Positions 60,983 to 64,000 of a DNA stretch of 64,000 nt are shown here, piece by piece. The DNA comes from CAZRIZ01 sp964625885 (GTDB lineage: Bacteria; Patescibacteriota; Saccharimonadia; Saccharimonadales; Saccharimonadaceae). Under the pieces are notes generated by a model. The model was not told where the DNA came from and did no database searches. It saw nothing but the letters and a program-made list of their open reading frames with translations. The position numbers were made by a program, and so were the translations under genes. The number at the start of each line of letters is the position of its first letter. The first letter of the stretch is position 1. The stretch spans positions 1 through 64,000 of the forward strand of contig CAZVBM010000002.1 in the NCBI GenBank assembly GCA_964625885.1, given 5' to 3'.

Positions 60983-61704
60983 GCCAAGAACTGACCATAC
61001 TACAACTTTATCCAGATGAACTAAACATCTACGGCGATGGTGGCAATTTATTGGCCTTAAAGCGCCGACTAGAGTGGCGCGACATCACCGTCAATATCAC
61101 GCACCACCAAATCGGTGATAATCCCAGCCAATACAACCCAGACATTGTTATTGCTGGTGGCGGGCAAGACTCTAACCAAATTAAGATTGCCAGCGATCTA
61201 GAGCGGCTACGCGAACAACTGGCTGGCTGGATAGAGAGCGGCGTGCCATGCCTGATGATCTGCGGAGCTTATCAGATTTTAGGCAAACCTTATCAAAACA
61301 ACGACGGTGTCACTATACCTGGGTTAAAAATAATTGATATTGAAACGAGGGCTGGCAAAGAACGTATCGTCGGTAACCTGGTAATTGATAGCGACGATTT
61401 TGGCCGCATTGTTGGTTACGAGAACCACTCCGGACAAACCTACCTAGGCGCCGAACTCAAACCATTAGGTAGGGCTATAAAAGGCGGCGGTAACAACGGC
61501 CAAGACGGTACGGAAGGCTTACAATACAAGAATCTAATCGGCACCTATTGCCATGGACCAATCCTGCCGAAAAACCCCAGAGTAGCAGATTTCCTGATTA
61601 CCCAAGCTTTAAAACGAAAATACGGCGAAAATGTCCAATTATCGCCACTCGATGATACCGTTGAGCTAGCGGCCCAAAGCCAATCAGCCGATAGGCCACG
61701 CTAA
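60979..61704 (+). CDS. gatD: GatD glutaminase subunit for lipid II amidation
   Basis: This 241-residue class I glutamine amidotransferase of the CobB/CobQ type has LYPDELNIYGDGGN at the start, the nucleophile Cys in CLMICGAYQILG, and the His in GTYCHGPILPKNP. It supplies ammonia to MurT. The start ATG overlaps the murT stop (ATGA), the usual arrangement for this complex. A terminator follows. Confidence 0.94.
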   Translation: MSQELTILQLYPDELNIYGDGGNLLALKRRLEWRDITVNITHHQIGDNPSQYNPDIVIAGGGQDSNQIKIASDLERLREQLAGWIESGVPCLMICGAYQILGKPYQNNDGVTIPGLKIIDIETRAGKERIVGNLVIDSDDFGRIVGYENHSGQTYLGAELKPLGRAIKGGGNNGQDGTEGLQYKNLIGTYCHGPILPKNPRVADFLITQALKRKYGENVQLSPLDDTVELAAQSQSADRPR

Positions 61705-61710
61705 ATAAAA

Positions 61711-61740
61711 CAGACCGCCTATATAGGCGGTCTGTTCAAA
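61711..61740. terminator. Bidirectional terminator between gatD and the 61757 gene
   Basis: The stem CAGACCGCC/GGCGGTCTG with a TATATA loop ends in TTCAAATTG on plus and TTTTATTT on minus, so it is better for the minus-strand gene. Confidence 0.8.
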
Positions 61741-61756
61741 TTGTTTAACTTAAAAA

Positions 61757-62182
61757 CTATTTCTTATCTAGCTTATTGCTAATTTCGCCCAAGTAGCGGT
61801 AGATCTTGATAATGATCATCGCAAACTGGAAGGTGATCCATAGCGCAATATTACCAACAACCAAGGTTAATAGGAACGCTAAGAAGCTAGCACTAATTAA
61901 CTCGAAAGAGATTAAAGTGGTGAACAAAGCCATGGCTAGGTAGACTAATTTAAGAATCGCTTCAACCCGTAGACGCTTGAAGTTAACGAAGTCGTGTAAC
62001 TTGACCGCAAAACCCTTAAACTTGTCACGTGACTGACGAGCAAAGAAGAAATAGATTACTAAAGCACCAACAATCGCCAGAACCAGAGCGATAATACCCC
62101 AGATCGACAGCGCCGACAACAAGACCGGGCTTGAAGTGGTGACACGAGTGGTTGGATAATCTAAACCATAACTACTATACAT
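61757..62182 (-). CDS. Small multi-pass membrane protein, function unknown
   Basis: This 141-residue protein has three predicted membrane helices (about 22-48, 75-97 and 100-130) with a basic cytoplasmic loop (50-70). I recognise no family. The ATG has an AAAGGAAG Shine-Dalgarno. It is convergent with gatD and shares its terminator. Confidence 0.6.
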   Translation of the reverse strand: MYSSYGLDYPTTRVTTSSPVLLSALSIWGIIALVLAIVGALVIYFFFARQSRDKFKGFAVKLHDFVNFKRLRVEAILKLVYLAMALFTTLISFELISASFLAFLLTLVVGNIALWITFQFAMIIIKIYRYLGEISNKLDKK

Positions 62183-62294
62183 ATCTTCCTTTCATTAAAT
62201 TATTTTAATCATATGTTAATCTAATAATTTTTGCAACTGGCAAAGCTCACAGCCTTGATTTTATTAGCAAAATCTACTATACTTTGTACCTAAT

Positions 62295-62371
62295 CGGGGC
62301 GTGGCGCAGCTTGGTAGCGCGCGCGGTTTGGGACCGTGAGGTCGCAAGTTCAAATCTTGTCGCCCCGACCA
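62295..62371 (+). tRNA. tRNA-Pro(TGG)
   Basis: Acceptor CGGGGCG/CGCCCCG, anticodon stem CGCGG/CCGTG with loop TTTGGGA giving TGG (Pro), T arm GCAAG-TTCAAAT-CTTGT, and encoded CCA. Confidence 0.95.
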
Positions 62372-62410
62372 AATAAAATTAGTCACCTTCATGGTGGCTG
62401 ATTTTATTTG
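62371..62410 (+). terminator. Terminator of tRNA-Pro
   Basis: The stem AAATAAAATTAGTCACC / GGTGGCTGATTTTATTT starts at the last A of CCA. The T-arm module lies beyond it. Confidence 0.8.
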
Positions 62411-62426
62411 ACCACGGAATGGTGAG

Positions 62427-62562
62427 TTGAACTTGCGACGTTTTGCGCCAGCAAAACAAGTCGCAAGTCGTGAAGTGAGTGAAGCGAGTGAAAAGCAGGC
62501 CGAAGGCTTGTTTTTCCGAGCGAACGAGCGGAAGAGCGAGTAATACGAGCGATAATCTTGTC
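62427..62562 (+). repeat. T-arm module downstream of tRNA-Pro
   Basis: An inverted half (ttgaacttgcgac, 62427-62439), a GTTTTGCGCCAGCAAAAC hairpin (62440-62457), a direct half (gtcgcaagt, 62460-62468), an 86-bp purine-rich core ending GAGCGATA (62469-62554) and a 3' half (atcttgtc, 62555-62562). The halves match this tRNA's T arm. Confidence 0.85.
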
Positions 62563-62572
62563 CCAAATATTG

Positions 62573-62657
62573 TATAATTAGAGCATCTGAGCGAAAAGCG
62601 AAACCTTGTTTCAGCTTTTCCGAAGATGTGAATAATTACACGTAGTATAATCAAGCT
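62573..62657 (+). promoter_or_regulatory. Shared promoter/hairpin leader, copy B (deacetylase)
   Basis: TATAAT (62573-62578), outer stem CATCT/AGATG (62584-62588 with 62634-62638), inner stem GAAAAGC/GCTTTTC (62593-62599 with 62624-62630), TTACAC and a second TATAAT (62646-62651) 6 nt before a GTG start. The block aligns over about 85 bp with copy A before murT. Confidence 0.8.
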
Positions 62658-64000
62658 GTGAGAAAGAAATTAGAACTCTTTAAACAAAGATTAGGCAGGC
62701 TAGTCAAAAACGACAAGACTCCCTACTTATTTATCCTTCTCAGTGGCGTGATTTTTCTAGCCCTGGCTTATATCTTTCAAGAAAATGGCATCGGTCTAAC
62801 TAGTAGACAAGCCTACTTAAAAAACTCCGCCTATAACGGCGTCAGCAGCAACTTTGTAACCGAACAAAAATGGCACCTTAAATCACAACGCGAATATCCA
62901 ATTACTTCAAACAATGATGTCAACCAAAAACTGGCTCAAAAAATTAATAATTTCCATCAGGAGTATTTGAATCGTCTTAAAAACAAAACTCACAAATTGA
63001 GCTACGAAGAAAACACTAGCTTTAGCGTCACCTACAATCGCAACCAACTGCTATCAATATCAATTAATTCCGTACAAGATTCAGACAATAAGACCGTCAC
63101 TATGTTGACTGATTCGGAAACCTTTGACCTAACCACCGGAAAGCCAATCGGCCTAGCCGACATATTTATCAACACTGATTGCTTACACTCCAGAGCTCTA
63201 CCAGATCTACGCCAGCTGGTTGTCAAGGAAATTCAGCAAGCGAAGCCAGATTTTGATTCTAATAAGTTAAGCCAGACACTAACGGTAGAATTAGCTAATA
63301 ATTTTCTAGTTCATCAAGATGGTAGTTTTCAATTTGAGTTTACGCCAGAAAAGCTTGGCGCCGATTTCAATGGCAGAATAGTCGTAAACTTGCCGGCAAC
63401 CCGCTACTTATCAAGCATAAAACCAGATCTAGCCAAGAGGTTATTTGACCAAGCGGTCATCGACCTCAACTCACCCGAGAGTCCGCAAAACCGATCGGGA
63501 TTTTGCAGCAAGAACCCATGCGTCGCCCTGACTTTCGACGACGGACCGAGCGACCAAACTCCCCAAATTCTAGATATTCTGCAAAAATACAATGTCAAAG
63601 CTACTTTCTTTGTTTTGGGTAAAAAAGCTCACGATCACCCTGACATTATTAAGCGACAAATTGATGAGGGACATCAAGTAGGCTATCACGGCTGGAACCA
63701 CACCGCCTTTAACCGATTGAGGCCTGAGCAAATCCATGACGAACTCAATCGCACCGACGAGATTTTTCGAGCTAATAATTACATCTCAAGAGTAGCTCGA
63801 CCACCTTATGGAACATTAAATCAAAAATCCATTGATGTTTTACGCGATCGCAATCAAGATATTATCCTATGGTCGGTTGACCCGCGCGACTGGGATGTCA
63901 AGGACGCCGAGCAAATCTACAACCGCGTCATAACCGCCAGCCACAACGGCGCCATTATTTTACTCCACGATATTTACCCCAGCACCGCTGATGCAGTCGA
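62658..64000 (+). CDS. Membrane-anchored polysaccharide deacetylase (NodB domain), cut by window end
   Basis: From GTG 62658 the frame is open to the end of the window (447 codons, no stop). It has a basic N-terminus, one membrane helix (about 25-41), a middle domain (about 60-270) and a NodB deacetylase domain: CVALTFDDGPSDQTPQILDIL (metal Asp-Asp), a HGWNHTAF-type His motif, RPPYGTLN, WSVDPRDWDV and ILLHDIYPSTADA. Such enzymes remove acetyl groups from peptidoglycan GlcNAc and protect the wall from lysozyme. TATAAT lies 6 nt before the GTG, so the mRNA is probably leaderless. The last residues lie beyond the window. Confidence 0.9.
   Translation, partial: MRKKLELFKQRLGRLVKNDKTPYLFILLSGVIFLALAYIFQENGIGLTSRQAYLKNSAYNGVSSNFVTEQKWHLKSQREYPITSNNDVNQKLAQKINNFHQEYLNRLKNKTHKLSYEENTSFSVTYNRNQLLSISINSVQDSDNKTVTMLTDSETFDLTTGKPIGLADIFINTDCLHSRALPDLRQLVVKEIQQAKPDFDSNKLSQTLTVELANNFLVHQDGSFQFEFTPEKLGADFNGRIVVNLPATRYLSSIKPDLAKRLFDQAVIDLNSPESPQNRSGFCSKNPCVALTFDDGPSDQTPQILDILQKYNVKATFFVLGKKAHDHPDIIKRQIDEGHQVGYHGWNHTAFNRLRPEQIHDELNRTDEIFRANNYISRVARPPYGTLNQKSIDVLRDRNQDIILWSVDPRDWDVKDAEQIYNRVITASHNGAIILLHDIYPSTADAV

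Overview
The window looks like a chromosomal piece of a Patescibacteria (CPR) bacterium, most likely Candidatus Saccharibacteria (TM7). This is inferred from the small dense gene set, a short alanyl-tRNA synthetase, a MurT/GatD pair, type IV pilins, an LPXTG surface protein, and very short 5' ends on most mRNAs. TGA, TAA and TAG all end normal genes here (obgE ends in TGA), so UGA is not recoded as it is in Gracilibacteria and SR1. No taxonomic marker search was possible.

Layout. 1-1800: tRNA-Val, an AlkD-like gene, a Nudix gene broken by one amber codon, and two tRNA-Leu genes with tRNA-derived debris. 1810-38226: an almost unbroken minus-strand housekeeping block holding an oligopeptide-binding-like protein, secG, uvrC, rplY, a degenerate PfkB/aldolase-like protein, uvrA, sbcB, obgE, a LysM-CHAP protein, mltG, ruvX, an FtsA-like ATPase, alaS, mnmA, a cysteine desulfurase, tatD, metG, rsmA, a DUF348/G5 protein, a UvrD-type helicase, tpiA, pgk and pyk. 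One strongly promoted plus-strand orphan (10862-11302) interrupts it. 38331-46375: an accessory region of secreted and membrane orphans, an LPXTG/DUF11 surface protein, and a divergent histidine kinase/response regulator pair. 46417-50551: tRNAs and five type IV pilin-like genes. 50588-55182: murB, divergent thyA/folA, tmk, and more tRNAs. 55213-64000: an XRE-MurA fusion under a palindromic operator, a membrane-anchored Clp-like ATPase, murT-gatD, tRNA-Pro and a polysaccharide deacetylase cut by the window end.

Functional themes are peptidoglycan synthesis and remodelling (murA, murB, murT-gatD, mltG, LysM-CHAP, deacetylase), DNA repair (uvrA, uvrC, UvrD, sbcB, ruvX, alkD), lower glycolysis (tpiA, pgk, pyk), thymidylate supply (thyA, folA, tmk), and surface or pilus proteins for host contact.

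The most unusual signal is a family of T-arm modules downstream of at least six tRNA genes (Leu-CAG, Glu, Arg-TCG, Lys, Gly, Pro). Where complete, each holds an inverted copy of the host tRNA's T-arm 5' half, a short hairpin, a direct copy of that half, a purine-rich core (exactly 74 bp in three units) and a copy of the tRNA 3' end. Other notable signals are a shared hairpin/promoter leader with a compensatory base-pair change in front of murT-gatD and the deacetylase, the operator overlapping the promoter of the XRE-MurA fusion, and a recurrent -10 box placed 6-8 nt before the start codon, which implies many leaderless mRNAs.
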